Positions 25,055 through 33,901 of a stretch of DNA of 64,000 nucleotides are shown here, in pieces (position 1 is the first letter of the stretch; each line of letters starts with the position of its first letter). Below the pieces are notes generated by a model. That model ran no database searches. It was not told the origin of the DNA and saw only the letters and a list, made by a program, of their open reading frames with translations. The stretch spans positions 1-64,000 of the forward strand of contig UQUZ01000007.1 of the NCBI GenBank assembly GCA_900544375.1. The letters are read 5' to 3'. This stretch comes from an uncultured Oscillospiraceae bacterium. GTDB lineage: Bacteria > Bacillota > Clostridia > Oscillospirales > Acutalibacteraceae. Both the position numbers and the translations under genes were made by a program.

Positions 25055-26077
25055 GTGAGAAACCATGAAGTAACCCAAAGGCATCAGCTCTTGGATCTAA
25101 ACGGCCGGCTAATGGAACCGGGCTGGTCAAAGGATTTGGTGCAAGTATACGACAGGAGGGCGATCAAAGCGCCGAAATTTCGCATTAAGGAGTGGGATTA
25201 TTATCTAGTGCTCAGTGATCAGTTCGCCTGTGCATTTACGCTGTCGGACGATGGCTATATCGGCTTGCAGTCTGTTTCCCTGCTTGATTTTACCAAACCG
25301 TGGGAGCATACGGAAACCATTCTGAATGCCTTCCCCATGGGGAAGATGAAAATGCCTTCTACTTCAGCAAAAGGAAATGTGGTATACCGGGATAAGCGGT
25401 TGGCGATGGAATTTATCAAAACGGACGGGCAGCGCCGTATCCGCTGTGACTTCAAAAACTTCTGCGACGGCAAGCCCTTCTCCTGCGATATTACGCTGGA
25501 GCAGCCGCCGATGGATACCATGGTGATCGCCACGCCGTGGAAGGAAAAGGATACGGCGTTTTATTACAATCAGAAGATCAACTGCATGCGGGCAAGCGGC
25601 AGGGCGGTATTTGATGGAAAGGAATACGTCTTTCATCCGGAAACGGATTTCGGCACGCTCGACTGGGGGCGCGGCGTATGGACGTATGACAACCGCTGGT
25701 ATTGGGGCTCCGGCAATGGGGTTGTAAATGGCAAACCCTTCGGCTTTAATATCGGCTATGGCTTTGGCGATACGAGCGCCGCGAGCGAAAACATGCTCTT
25801 TTACGACGGTGTGTGCCATAAGCTTGACGACATTACCTTCCACATTGATAAGAGAGACTATATGAAACCGTGGACGTTTACCTCCACAGATGGGCGTTTT
25901 GAAATGGATTTTGTGCCGGTGCTCGACCGCGCTGCAAAAATTGATGTGAAATTGATCGTTACCGACCAGCATCAGGTGTTTGGGCGGATGTCCGGCAAGG
26001 CGGTGCTCGATGACGGCACTGTTTTGGAAATTAAGGATTTGATGTGTTTCGCAGAGGATGTACATAATAAGTATTAA
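25055..26077 (+). CDS. DUF2804 family protein
   Basis: A 340-residue soluble protein of the DUF2804 family, recognised from the N-terminal motif WDYYLVLSDQFACAFTLSD, the central RASGRAVFDGKEY and the Trp-rich LDWGRGVWTYDNRWYWGSG near residues 205-225. The fold is probably an all-beta lipocalin-like barrel similar to hydroxyneurosporene synthase/AttH proteins, but no reaction is established. GTG 25055 follows GAGAGGAG; a TATAAT lies at 25005-25010. It stands alone between the ferredoxin and its own terminator, so context gives no clue. Confidence 0.75.
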   Translation: MRNHEVTQRHQLLDLNGRLMEPGWSKDLVQVYDRRAIKAPKFRIKEWDYYLVLSDQFACAFTLSDDGYIGLQSVSLLDFTKPWEHTETILNAFPMGKMKMPSTSAKGNVVYRDKRLAMEFIKTDGQRRIRCDFKNFCDGKPFSCDITLEQPPMDTMVIATPWKEKDTAFYYNQKINCMRASGRAVFDGKEYVFHPETDFGTLDWGRGVWTYDNRWYWGSGNGVVNGKPFGFNIGYGFGDTSAASENMLFYDGVCHKLDDITFHIDKRDYMKPWTFTSTDGRFEMDFVPVLDRAAKIDVKLIVTDQHQVFGRMSGKAVLDDGTVLEIKDLMCFAEDVHNKY

Positions 26078-26142
26078 CAGAAAGGTACTGCGAACGGGAA
26101 GCCGTCCGGAAGGATTTCCGATTGAGCCAGCCATTCCGTGGT

Positions 26143-26180
26143 AGCCGCTCGTGCTTGGGGAAGAGGACGGGCGGCTTTTC
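26143..26180 (+). terminator. Terminator of DUF2804 gene
   Basis: A 10-bp stem with one G-U pair (26143-26152 with 26167-26176) is followed by TTTTC. Confidence 0.7.
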
Positions 26181-26209
26181 AAGGCGTGCATAAAGCGTGC
26201 AGCACATTT

Positions 26210-26293
26210 TTACCGGAAGTTTCTTTGTGCAGTTTGCAGGTAACCGGTGGCGAGAATCAGAAGCAGCGCGGCGAGGATCATGGTGTCAGTCAT
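26210..26293 (-). CDS. Possible 27-residue single-helix membrane peptide
   Basis: The frame encodes a peptide of 27 residues, nearly all hydrophobic from Met-5 (MILAALLLILATGYL) with a basic tail ending RNFR. GAAAGGA lies 12 nt before ATG 26293. The pattern GYLxxAxxN near the end loosely recalls KdpF, but no kdp genes are nearby. It could equally be chance; too short to decide. Confidence 0.25.
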   Translation of the reverse strand: MTDTMILAALLLILATGYLQTAQRNFR

Positions 26294-26705
26294 ATCGTAT
26301 CGATTTATCCTTTCAGACTGCCACGGCCTGACACGGACCGTGATGCCTGCCGCGGCTGTTAGGCGGTGCAGCGATATTTCCAGACGGCTTATCGTATCGT
26401 ATAATAGAATTACAAGAATGTAGATAATTATCGAATAAAAGAGAAAAGGATCATTTAGCGGAGAAAAATGCGGCATCCAGAAGGGCGTAGCGCTCCAAAA
26501 CCTCAAAGTTTAGGTTTACGCGGGCGGAACCATGGACAGGGTAAGTTGTTTTTAGAGGGCCTATTCTGCCTTCTCGCAGCAACTCCGCGATGGTAAAGGG
26601 CAATGCCCCCTTTTTTCTCCCTGTTTTGCCCCCCTGCTGTAGAAACATACGACTACATCAGAGGGGGCTTGCCGATTCTTTTTCTAATCACCAAGAATGG
26701 CCCGA

Positions 26706-27713
26706 TTAATCCAACAGCTTATAGGTTTGATAGCCATCCTCGCTGAAATAGACAAACAAATGCTTTTCCACTTCTTTGCCACCTTGAAATTGGGCGTGGA
26801 CGGTAATGGTAGCTGAACCGAAATCTGCATAGGAGAACGGGCCGCTCTCATAGAATTTGCGGTAATCTTCCGTGGATGGCTCCCAATTGATTCCCGCGCT
26901 TTCCTGCGGGCGCAGAACGGTAATCGATTGGCCGGAGGATTGCGGCAGCGGGTCTTTCTCCCATCCCGCGCGCAGAGCACTGAGGACGGCGCGGCCAGAG
27001 TCAGTCTGCAAAACGGATAAGCTGGCGCCATCTAGGCTGATTGCTGCGCCGTCAAAATATCGGTCTCGCAAGAATTGATAGCTCTCGTCCTTTAAAATCT
27101 GCTCGAAATAGGCGGAGTTACCTTGTTGCGCATGTGCAAAAGCTTCCTGAAAAGGGACTTTTTCTGGCAGGAAAATATAGGACATATAGCGGGAGGCAGA
27201 GGGTTCCTCCCCTGCGTTGGCCGTTTCCTTTAGCAACGTGGAATAGGTTTCCGGGCAGTAGACGAGGCGGCCGTTATCACAGGAGATGGTATAGGATTGG
27301 AGGCTCTCCCCACGGATGCCGAGCGCGCTGCGCTGCTGTTTGAGCGTGGATGAGTCGGCGGGTATGACGCTGGTATCTTCATCAAGCCAGCTTCCCCACA
27401 TGGGCATCTGAAACTCAATATTGGGCTCCAATTCGGTGGCGCTCTCTGGCACAGCTGTGTTGCCGGCGGCAAAGAGGCGGAGCTCCGCGCTCTCAATGAT
27501 CTGGGGCTGGCGCTCATGAGGCTTCCCCCAAAAATAATAGAGCGTTCCGCAGGCAACCAATAGCACTGTAGCCAGCACTGCGGCAAGGGCCCGCTTGCCG
27601 CCAATATGGCGGGGCGCCGATGCGGGCGCCTCAGTGAGAATGGTATTCAGTATATTTTTTCGGTCAGGTAGATGCTGATTCATCGCCTGACGGAATAAAT
27701 CTCTTCGCTTCAT
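26706..27713 (-). CDS. Membrane-anchored protein coupled to ECF sigma factor (putative anti-sigma)
   Basis: A protein of about 335 residues: cytoplasmic N-terminus of 40 residues, one membrane helix (41-61), and an external domain of about 270 residues that I do not recognise. Its 5' end overlaps the sigma gene by about 50 bp. I prefer ATG 27713 (MKRRDLFRQA), preceded by GGCAGGAGG at 12 nt; ATG 27683 (MNQHLPDRKN) is the alternative, with a shorter overlap. The arrangement parallels the sigma/beta-propeller pair at 21738-24319, so it is probably the membrane regulator of that sigma factor (inference). Confidence 0.65.
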   Translation of the reverse strand: MKRRDLFRQAMNQHLPDRKNILNTILTEAPASAPRHIGGKRALAAVLATVLLVACGTLYYFWGKPHERQPQIIESAELRLFAAGNTAVPESATELEPNIEFQMPMWGSWLDEDTSVIPADSSTLKQQRSALGIRGESLQSYTISCDNGRLVYCPETYSTLLKETANAGEEPSASRYMSYIFLPEKVPFQEAFAHAQQGNSAYFEQILKDESYQFLRDRYFDGAAISLDGASLSVLQTDSGRAVLSALRAGWEKDPLPQSSGQSITVLRPQESAGINWEPSTEDYRKFYESGPFSYADFGSATITVHAQFQGGKEVEKHLFVYFSEDGYQTYKLLD

Positions 27714-28272
27714 GCAGCGCCTCATCCTCCTGCCATTGGAATGTTTCTTTTAATTGCTTAAGCGTGCGGTACAGACGGCTTTTGACCGTGTTTTCATTGA
27801 GATGGAGAGCCTGTGCAATCTCACGAAGGCCCAGATCCTGCGAAAAATAGAGGATAAAAATGCGGAAGGTCAACGGATCGCCATGGGAGAGGAACGCCCA
27901 AATTTCATCGCAGAGGACTTGGTCATCTGGATCCGACTCCACATCCAGCAGCTCGCGTTCGATGGCTTCGAAGGATTCCTCCTCATCGTGCGGAGAAAAA
28001 ACGGGAAGGCAGTTTCTCAGCATGCTGGCTGCGCCATAATGATGATAAAGCTCATTACGGGCGATGCGCATGACATAATGCTGTGGATCACGCACGGGTT
28101 CTCCTGACCGGCGCAGACGCTGATAAAGGGCCAGGTAGGTGTTTTGCACCAGATCGCCAATGTCCGACGGGGCTGCACAGCGGCAGATGATATAGCGCAG
28201 CACGGAATCATAGGTTTCTTCATACAGCTTTGTAAATGCGGCATCCAGCGATTCTTGTTTCAACTTCCTCAC
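27664..28272 (-). CDS. ECF-type RNA polymerase sigma factor
   Basis: A 202-residue factor: region 2 (about 12-80, AFTKLYEETYDSVLRYIICR, DIGDLVQNTYLALYQ), an acidic linker, and region 4 (about 130-185) with HTH around LREIAQALHLNENTVKSRLYRTL. The start is GTG 28272 with GGGGGAAAAGG upstream. It is followed, overlapping, by its probable membrane partner. It differs clearly from the ECF factors at 23786 and 46025, so the window encodes three separate ones. Confidence 0.85.
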   Translation of the reverse strand: MRKLKQESLDAAFTKLYEETYDSVLRYIICRCAAPSDIGDLVQNTYLALYQRLRRSGEPVRDPQHYVMRIARNELYHHYGAASMLRNCLPVFSPHDEEESFEAIERELLDVESDPDDQVLCDEIWAFLSHGDPLTFRIFILYFSQDLGLREIAQALHLNENTVKSRLYRTLKQLKETFQWQEDEALHEAKRFIPSGDESAST

Positions 28273-28805
28273 CCTTTTCCCCCTGCGGACGGGCCGCTTT
28301 ACAATGGCTCTCTATTCTAGTAGAGTGGTGCAAGGGGCAAAAAGTTGCCCCTTGTTTTATGTTTTGTTTCTGAGCTGTGATTCCACGGATTGAAACGAAC
28401 GCTTTTTGGAAGCGCATTTTCAGCAGTCTATCCGCCAATTATATTGCTACAGTACTTATACGGCTTTGTATTCCGAGTTATGCAAAAAAACATGCGCCAA
28501 TATAGAAGGGGGGACTGTTGCAAAATATTTCATTTTGCAACAGTCCTCCTAAAAAACATTTGAAAGCACGCTTTTTCCATTTCTGCGCATCCTTCTGCAT
28601 AATGCAACGCGCCCCCCACGCATAAACCGCTTGCGGGCTATGCAAAAGGGTTCGGATTTCACGTTAAAAAAACAAAACTGCATTTTTTCAGCCTTTGCGG
28701 AACCTTTCTATTCTATATGCTGGTCTCTGCGGAAAATCTGTTTTTGTTTTTTAGGTGCAGACCCCGTGTTCCAATATACTGTTTACCCCTGGTTTTCGCT
28801 CCTAA
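28273..28805. other. 533-bp stretch without a gene; holds a TGTTGCAAAAT hairpin
   Basis: No supportable coding frame. It contains the upstream region of the sigma gene, the hairpin at 28512-28546, the 32-nt block 28581-28612 that matches 6654-6685, and a further imperfect repeat ACCGCTTGCGG at about 28626, which also occurs near 24424. Confidence 0.5.
28512..28546. repeat. Hairpin repeat of TGTTGCAAAAT family without T tail
   Basis: A perfect 15-bp stem (28512-28526 with 28532-28546), 5-nt loop. Neither side has a T run, so it is not a normal terminator. It is the near-exact inverse of 6613-6647. Confidence 0.85.
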
Positions 28806-29591
28806 TCACGGTTTTGAAGCCTGTAAAACAAGCGCTTCCGCCTCCTGAATACCCAGCCCAACCTCACTGGGGTGATGGGCGTCTGATGCGGTTTGAATGC
28901 GTACGCCGATGCGCTTCATTTCTTGCAGCAGGGGCGGTTCCATTCCTAGCCGCGCTCCATGCCTGCGGAAAATTCCACTGTTTTGCTCGGCATACATCCC
29001 GCTTTGCGCTAATGCAGCAGCCAGCCGCTTATAATAAGGCTCCAGCGAACAGGAGGGGAGATGGCCAAAAAGCTTGAGGCTGTCTGGATGGGCGAGGCCA
29101 TCAAACACGCCGCAGGAGGCCAGTTGAATGCTCAGCTCAAAAAAGCGGCGGTACAATTCGTCGATCTCTATGCCCTTCCATAGCTCCGGCTTGTGATCGA
29201 AGGCAAACGCATCAATAAAATGGATACTGCCAACCAAAAAATCTAGCCCTAAATTTTTCGTACGGCTTTCCACAAAAGCTTCGCAGCCGGGGAAATAGCA
29301 AACTTCTAGTCCGAATTGAATTGGCAGTGGCCACTGTGCCCGGCGAACTTCATTGGCGAGGTGCAGAAATTCATCCAGATCGCGCTTTCCACCCTTGCGG
29401 TCCAACCATGCGTCAATAAAATCATTTTGCATGCAAACCGGCTTGTACATGGGTAAAAATTCTGGGAAGAGGTAACTGTGCTCCAGCAGATGGATTTCCG
29501 AAAGGCCTCTTTGAAGAGCATAGCCAACATATTTTTTCACCCAGGCGAGGGTATAGGGCCCGGTTTCCAGATGAATGTGGCAATCAAGCAT
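28806..29591 (-). CDS. PHP-domain phosphoesterase, HisJ-like
   Basis: A 261-residue PHP-domain protein. Metal-ligand motifs are present in order: CHIHLE (H5, H7), EHS near 37-39, GLEVCYFPG, GSIHFID, AHPDSLK and SDAHHP near the C-terminus. These fit the histidinol-phosphatase branch of the family, but no his genes are near, so the substrate could be another phosphomonoester. It lies 38 bp downstream of the M16 peptidase gene in the same direction, with TGAGGAGAG before ATG 29591, and is probably co-transcribed. Confidence 0.8.
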   Translation of the reverse strand: MLDCHIHLETGPYTLAWVKKYVGYALQRGLSEIHLLEHSYLFPEFLPMYKPVCMQNDFIDAWLDRKGGKRDLDEFLHLANEVRRAQWPLPIQFGLEVCYFPGCEAFVESRTKNLGLDFLVGSIHFIDAFAFDHKPELWKGIEIDELYRRFFELSIQLASCGVFDGLAHPDSLKLFGHLPSCSLEPYYKRLAAALAQSGMYAEQNSGIFRRHGARLGMEPPLLQEMKRIGVRIQTASDAHHPSEVGLGIQEAEALVLQASKP

Positions 29592-29629
29592 AGCGGAATT
29601 CTCTCCTCAGGGCATTTTCTCCGGCGGGA

Positions 29630-30889
29630 TCAACTGCGCGCCGCCTGAAGCAATTCTTCATAGATTTTTTCTTTTTTCACACGGCCGGCGGCGGAGAGGG
29701 AGAGATGGTCAAAGTGCAAAAATTCCTCCGCCAGCGTACGCACTTCTTCCAACGTGACCGCGCGCACGCGCTCCATAATTTCATCCGCGCTTTTCACTTC
29801 GTTATAAAGCAGCTCGCCGCGGCCCATCTGGGCGGCGCGGGACTGTGTTGACTCCATATTCATAATGAGCCCTGAGAGATATTGCTCCTTGGCACGGGCA
29901 AGTTCTCGCTGCGTGAGCGACGCGGCAAAACCGTCGATAATACGGAAAACCTCCCGCAGCGCCTTTTTTTCATTGCGCGGTGAAAGCGCCATATCAACGC
30001 CGAGGATTCCCGCCTCGAGGTAGGAGGCGGAGAAGGATTCGATTTCATAGACGAGCCCCAGCTCTTCCCGAATGCGCTGATACAACCGGGAGGAGGAAGA
30101 GGTGCCGAGCACCGACATGAGCAGGCGCATGGCAAAACGACGGTCATCCTGCGCGCCGATTCCGGGCATCGCAAGCGCGAGCTGCGTTTGTTCAAAATCC
30201 TTTTTACGAAGCGTCAGGCACTTACGGTATTGTGCGGGGCTGGCCTGCACCGGATTGCCGCTATTGGTCATAGGGCCAAAAAATTTTTCACACAGCCGCA
30301 CGATCTCTTCCCGGTCAAAACGTCCACACACAGCGGCCACCATACGCTCCGGCGTATAATAGCGGCGCATATGCGCGCGAAGGTCATCCACTGTTAGGGA
30401 GGAGACGGTTTTTCGCTCTCCCAAGATGTTGGAGCCGAGCATATCCCCTTGCCAAACACCGGCATAGAGATTATCCGCGCAAAGATCCTCCGGGCTATCT
30501 TCATACATATGTAGCTCTTCGAGGATGACACCACGCTCTGTTTGCAAATCTTTCTCCAAAAGGGCGGGTTGTGTGAGCATATCGCAGAGGATATCAAAGG
30601 CGGTGCCGACATGCCGGTCGAGTGCCCGCGCATAAAAGCAGGTGTATTCTTTTGTGGTGTAGGCGTTAAGCGCGCCGCCGATTTCATCCATCTGCTCAGC
30701 AATGGCTAAAGCAGACCGGCGGGCTGTGCCCTTAAAAAGCATATGCTCAATAAAATGGGAAACGCCTGCGGTTTGCGGCGTTTCATAGCGGGAACCGCTC
30801 CCGACCCAAATGCCCATGGTGGCGCTTCGCGCCCAATCGACGGGTTCCAGGATTATGCGAAAGCCGTTTGGCAAAGTAATTTTTTCCAT
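29630..30889 (-). CDS. M16-family zinc peptidase (YmxG/MPP-like)
   Basis: A 419-residue member of peptidase family M16 with the inverted zinc motif HFIEH (H45, E48, H49) and the third ligand Glu at 125, 76 residues later, as in processing-peptidase beta subunits. Two homologous halves are visible; the second lacks the zinc motif, as expected. There is no signal peptide, so it is cytoplasmic. Bacillus homologues (YmxG/MlpA) act on intracellular peptides and influence protease expression; the specific role here is unknown. ATG 30889 has a mediocre ribosome site (AAAGG about 16 nt upstream). Confidence 0.9.
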   Translation of the reverse strand: MEKITLPNGFRIILEPVDWARSATMGIWVGSGSRYETPQTAGVSHFIEHMLFKGTARRSALAIAEQMDEIGGALNAYTTKEYTCFYARALDRHVGTAFDILCDMLTQPALLEKDLQTERGVILEELHMYEDSPEDLCADNLYAGVWQGDMLGSNILGERKTVSSLTVDDLRAHMRRYYTPERMVAAVCGRFDREEIVRLCEKFFGPMTNSGNPVQASPAQYRKCLTLRKKDFEQTQLALAMPGIGAQDDRRFAMRLLMSVLGTSSSSRLYQRIREELGLVYEIESFSASYLEAGILGVDMALSPRNEKKALREVFRIIDGFAASLTQRELARAKEQYLSGLIMNMESTQSRAAQMGRGELLYNEVKSADEIMERVRAVTLEEVRTLAEEFLHFDHLSLSAAGRVKKEKIYEELLQAARS

Positions 30890-31355
30890 ATCAATCTACC
30901 ATACCTTTCTGGATCGCCCAATATCAAAGCAGACCCGGCCAGGCGCAGAGTTGCAGAGCAGATTCTGAAATCTTCCGTTATGCACAGGTTTGCAGTTGGA
31001 TTTTGGCCCTCTAAATTTGAAAGACAACTCTTTCATGGAATATGCCGATCAGGGCAGATTCCCTTTCGTTATGAATTGGGGACAGGTCGCCTTTTGTTAC
31101 AAGGCAAGGCAAGAAACAAAACAAGGCTAACCGCAAGCACATAGAAGCAGGGGGTACGCACCGTTGCATGAGAAGTCAGCTAATGGCTATTACTTTATAT
31201 TATACATAATTTCGAACAAAAATCAAGTTGTCAGCCCTGCTGGTAACAGTCGAATTGACGAAACTTTCCAATCGATATGGGCGCTATATAAAATTGTTAT
31301 CAATTTGTTTTCAATTGAAAAGCAATTATGCTTTGCTTTTTTCATACAAATCTGA
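30890..31355. other. Gene-poor stretch upstream of membrane protein
   Basis: About 470 bp between divergent genes. I see no coding frame with a ribosome site. GC content falls sharply after about 31180. It must contain the peptidase promoter, which I could not locate, and it ends with the palindrome and promoter described separately. Confidence 0.4.
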
Positions 31356-31361
31356 TACACT
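31308..31361 (+). promoter_or_regulatory. Palindrome and promoter of unknown membrane protein
   Basis: TTGCTT (31333-31338) and TACACT (31356-31361) are separated by 17 bp. Twelve bp upstream of the -35 is a perfect 14-bp palindrome, TTTTCAATTGAAAA (31308-31321), a candidate operator. Confidence 0.5.
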
Positions 31362-31400
31362 AATAGCCGTTATCTGAAAGAAACAGGAAGGGAGGTTTTT

Positions 31401-31931
31401 ATGCTGAAAAGCACAAATAAGCATGTGGGCATTTTTTCTTTTATTGGAAATAATATTTTGATGTTTATTTTTACATTGGCGTTTGGTGCACTGATTACCT
31501 CGCGCGGAATTGATCTGTCGGCCGTAACGCCGGCGAAGATTTTTTTCTCCGCAATGTACATAGGCCTGGTGTTTGTCGTATCCAGTGTGTGCGGTTATCA
31601 CAATAATCGCGGCGGGCTGATTGCGCTGCTGCTGGTGTCGCTGTATCCAATCGTCGGAACGATTGGCTCCACGATGGCGGCGCAGGCGGGTGTGAGCTTG
31701 TCCGGGGCGGCAGTGCCGTTTTATTTTGTGTTCCTCCTAGGAAGCACGCCTTTAATGCCGGTGATGGCGGCGGCCAACCTGACACGCCTGTATGGGGTTG
31801 AATTGCTGGCGGTGTTTATTGCGCAAAGCATTTTAATTGTGGCGGTATGGTTTGCAGCAAGGGCATGGCGCAGGATGAAAAAAAAGTTAGGTATTGATGA
31901 AAAAGCCGATAATGCAGTTAAGGTTTCATGA
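31401..31931 (+). CDS. Unknown membrane protein, about five helices
   Basis: A 176-residue hydrophobic protein with about five membrane helices, a Gly/Ser/Ala-rich helix near 105-125 and a charged C-terminal tail (ARAWRRMKKKLGIDEKADN). I do not recognise a family. GGGAGG precedes ATG 31401. It is monocistronic with its own promoter, a palindromic candidate operator and a terminator, so it is independently regulated. Confidence 0.75.
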   Translation: MLKSTNKHVGIFSFIGNNILMFIFTLAFGALITSRGIDLSAVTPAKIFFSAMYIGLVFVVSSVCGYHNNRGGLIALLLVSLYPIVGTIGSTMAAQAGVSLSGAAVPFYFVFLLGSTPLMPVMAAANLTRLYGVELLAVFIAQSILIVAVWFAARAWRRMKKKLGIDEKADNAVKVS

Positions 31932-31943
31932 AGAATTTCGTTG

Positions 31944-31973
31944 CCGCCGGTAGGAATACCGGCGGATTTTTTT
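31944..31973 (+). terminator. Terminator of the membrane protein gene
   Basis: A 9-bp stem with a tetraloop (31944-31952 with 31957-31965) is followed by ATTTTTTT. Confidence 0.9.
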
Positions 31974-31991
31974 GTTGGCGGCAAGTGATTT

Positions 31992-32025
31992 AAGCGGGCC
32001 GGGGGATGCATCACCCGGCCCGCTT
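31992..32025 (-). terminator. Hairpin at end of ABC exporter operon
   Basis: A perfect 12-bp GC-rich stem (31992-32003 with 32014-32025) lies 17 bp after the stop codon of the minus-strand exporter; the T run is poor (TTAAATC). Confidence 0.6.
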
Positions 32026-32041
32026 TGTTGCAGGCGTCGCT

Positions 32042-33901
32042 TTACGCGCCCTGTTCAGATGGGTGGTCGAACTGGCTGTTGTAAAGCTTCGCATAAAATC
32101 CGCCCTTTGCCATCAGGCTATCGTGCGTGCCCTGCTCCACAATGTCGCCACCCTGCATGCAGAGGATGAGATCCGCATCGCGGATGGTGGAGAGCCGGTG
32201 CGCAATGATGAAGCTTGTGCGCCCTTCCATCAGGTGGTCCATCGCCTTTTGAATGAGCAGCTCTGTACGGGTATCGACGGAGCTGGTGGCCTCGTCAAGG
32301 ATCAGCACTTTCGGGTTGGAGAGGATGGCGCGCGCGATGGTTAGAAGCTGCTTTTGGCCTTGTGAGACGTTGCTCGCCTCCTCATTGAGTACCATGTCAT
32401 AGCCGCCGGGCAGCGTTTTGACAAAATGATGGACTTGAGCCGCTTTCGCAGCCGCAATGACTTCTTCATCGGTTGCGTTGAGGTTGCCGTATCGGATGTT
32501 ATCTTTAATCGTGCCGTTATAGAGCCACGTATCCTGTAGCACCATGCCGAATATGGAGCGCAGCTCGTTGCGTGTAAAATTGCGGATATCATATCCGTCA
32601 ATGAGGATCGCACCTTCATTGACATCGTAGAAACGCATGAGGAGCTTCACCATCGTTGTTTTACCGGCGCCTGTCGGGCCGACAATGGCCACCTTCTGGC
32701 CGGGCTGGATATTGGCGCTGAAGTCATGGATGATGATCTTATCCGGCGAATAGCCGAATTTGACATGGGCAAACTGGACGCTGCCCTGGATGTGAACGAG
32801 GCTGTCGGTATCCGGCGTATCGTCATCCGGGTTAATGTGCACTACCGCTTGCTCCTCGCTTTCCTCCGGCTCCGCGAGGAATTCAAATACGCGCTCGGCC
32901 GCCGCTGCCGTTTGCTGCAAAACGTTGCTGGAGTTGGCAAGTTGGTTGATCGGCATGGTGAACTGCCGGACATATTGCATAAACGCTTGAATATCGCCTA
33001 CGGTCATCGCACCGTGCGCCGCACGCCATGCGCCGAGAATGCAGACGGCGACCCAGCCGAGATTGCCGATAAAATTCATCACAGGCATCATGATGCCGGA
33101 TAAAAACTGTGATTTCCAGGCGGATGCGTATAGGGTGCCGTTGTATTCATCGAAGGTCTTTACGGCAGCCTCTTCGCCGTTGAAGGCTTTCATTACGGTG
33201 TGACCGCCATATATTTCCTCCACATGCCCGTTCACATGGCCTAAATAGGCCTGCTGTTGCGCAAAGTATTTTTGAGAGCGCTTGACGATCTTCAGGATGA
33301 AAAGGAAGGAGAGCGGAAGAATGCAGAGCGCTACAAGCGTGAGCTGCCAGCTAATGGAGAGCATCATGATGAGGATACCGAGGAAGGTGGCGGCGGAGGT
33401 GATGATTTGCGTGACGCTCTGGTTGAGCGATTGGCTCAGGGTATCGATATCATTGGTTACGCGGGAGAGCACTTCGCCGTGGGTGATGCGGTCAAAATAG
33501 CTGAGGGGCATACGGTTAATCTTCTGCACAATATCGTTGCGCAGGTTATAAGTGACTTCCATCGTGATGCCGGTCATGATCCAGCCCTGCCCATAGGAGA
33601 AAAGCAGGCTCGTCAAATACAGAATCAGCAGCGTCAGCAAAATGTTCGCAATCGCGCCGAAATCGATGCCGGCGCCCGCACCGGTGATCTTGCCCATAAT
33701 GCCGTTGAAGAGCTCTGTGGTCGCATTGCCGAGCACCTTTGGACCCACGATAGTAAAGATGGTGGAGGCAACGGCAAAGAGCATCACAAGGAGCAGGCGG
33801 AATTTATAGCGGCTGAGATAGTGAAGCAGCTGCTTCATTGTGCCCTTGAAATCTTTCACTTTCGGTTTGCCATGCGCTGCGGCGGCTGGGCCGTGTCTCA
33901 T
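32042..33901 (-). CDS. Heterodimeric ABC exporter, catalytic half
   Basis: A 619-residue exporter half with a six-helix membrane domain (about 33-330) and an ATPase domain (370-619): Walker A GPTGAGKT (408-415), signature variant VSQGQ (512-516), Walker B LILDE with the catalytic Glu at 537. It has a short cytoplasmic N-terminus rich in Ala and Lys. Its start overlaps the stop of the partner gene by 4 bp (ATGA). Such heterodimers (BmrCD, LmrCD) export drugs or lipids. The divergent MarR gene at 36389 is the likely regulator. Confidence 0.92.
   Translation of the reverse strand: MRHGPAAAAHGKPKVKDFKGTMKQLLHYLSRYKFRLLLVMLFAVASTIFTIVGPKVLGNATTELFNGIMGKITGAGAGIDFGAIANILLTLLILYLTSLLFSYGQGWIMTGITMEVTYNLRNDIVQKINRMPLSYFDRITHGEVLSRVTNDIDTLSQSLNQSVTQIITSAATFLGILIMMLSISWQLTLVALCILPLSFLFILKIVKRSQKYFAQQQAYLGHVNGHVEEIYGGHTVMKAFNGEEAAVKTFDEYNGTLYASAWKSQFLSGIMMPVMNFIGNLGWVAVCILGAWRAAHGAMTVGDIQAFMQYVRQFTMPINQLANSSNVLQQTAAAAERVFEFLAEPEESEEQAVVHINPDDDTPDTDSLVHIQGSVQFAHVKFGYSPDKIIIHDFSANIQPGQKVAIVGPTGAGKTTMVKLLMRFYDVNEGAILIDGYDIRNFTRNELRSIFGMVLQDTWLYNGTIKDNIRYGNLNATDEEVIAAAKAAQVHHFVKTLPGGYDMVLNEEASNVSQGQKQLLTIARAILSNPKVLILDEATSSVDTRTELLIQKAMDHLMEGRTSFIIAHRLSTIRDADLILCMQGGDIVEQGTHDSLMAKGGFYAKLYNSQFDHPSEQGA

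Larger units (their letters stand above)
26078..26705. other. 628-bp stretch without a convincing gene
   Basis: Apart from the terminator at 26143 this stretch holds an A/T-rich island at about 26395-26450 with promoter-like elements, a possible 27-residue membrane peptide (26210-26293), and a minus-strand open frame 26451-26648 of 65 codons that lacks a ribosome site. The short stem GGGC-AAT-GCCC followed by CCTTTTTT at about 26598-26616 may be a weak terminator. Confidence 0.4.

Noticed and set aside
26451..26648. Minus-strand frame of 65 codons
   Set aside because: The amino acid composition looks protein-like, but there is no ribosome binding site, promoter or recognisable motif. Kept only as a note in the gene-free stretch.
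30743..31144. Plus-strand frame of 133 codons opposite and beyond the M16 peptidase
   Set aside because: Mostly antisense to the peptidase, no ribosome site, no recognisable motif.
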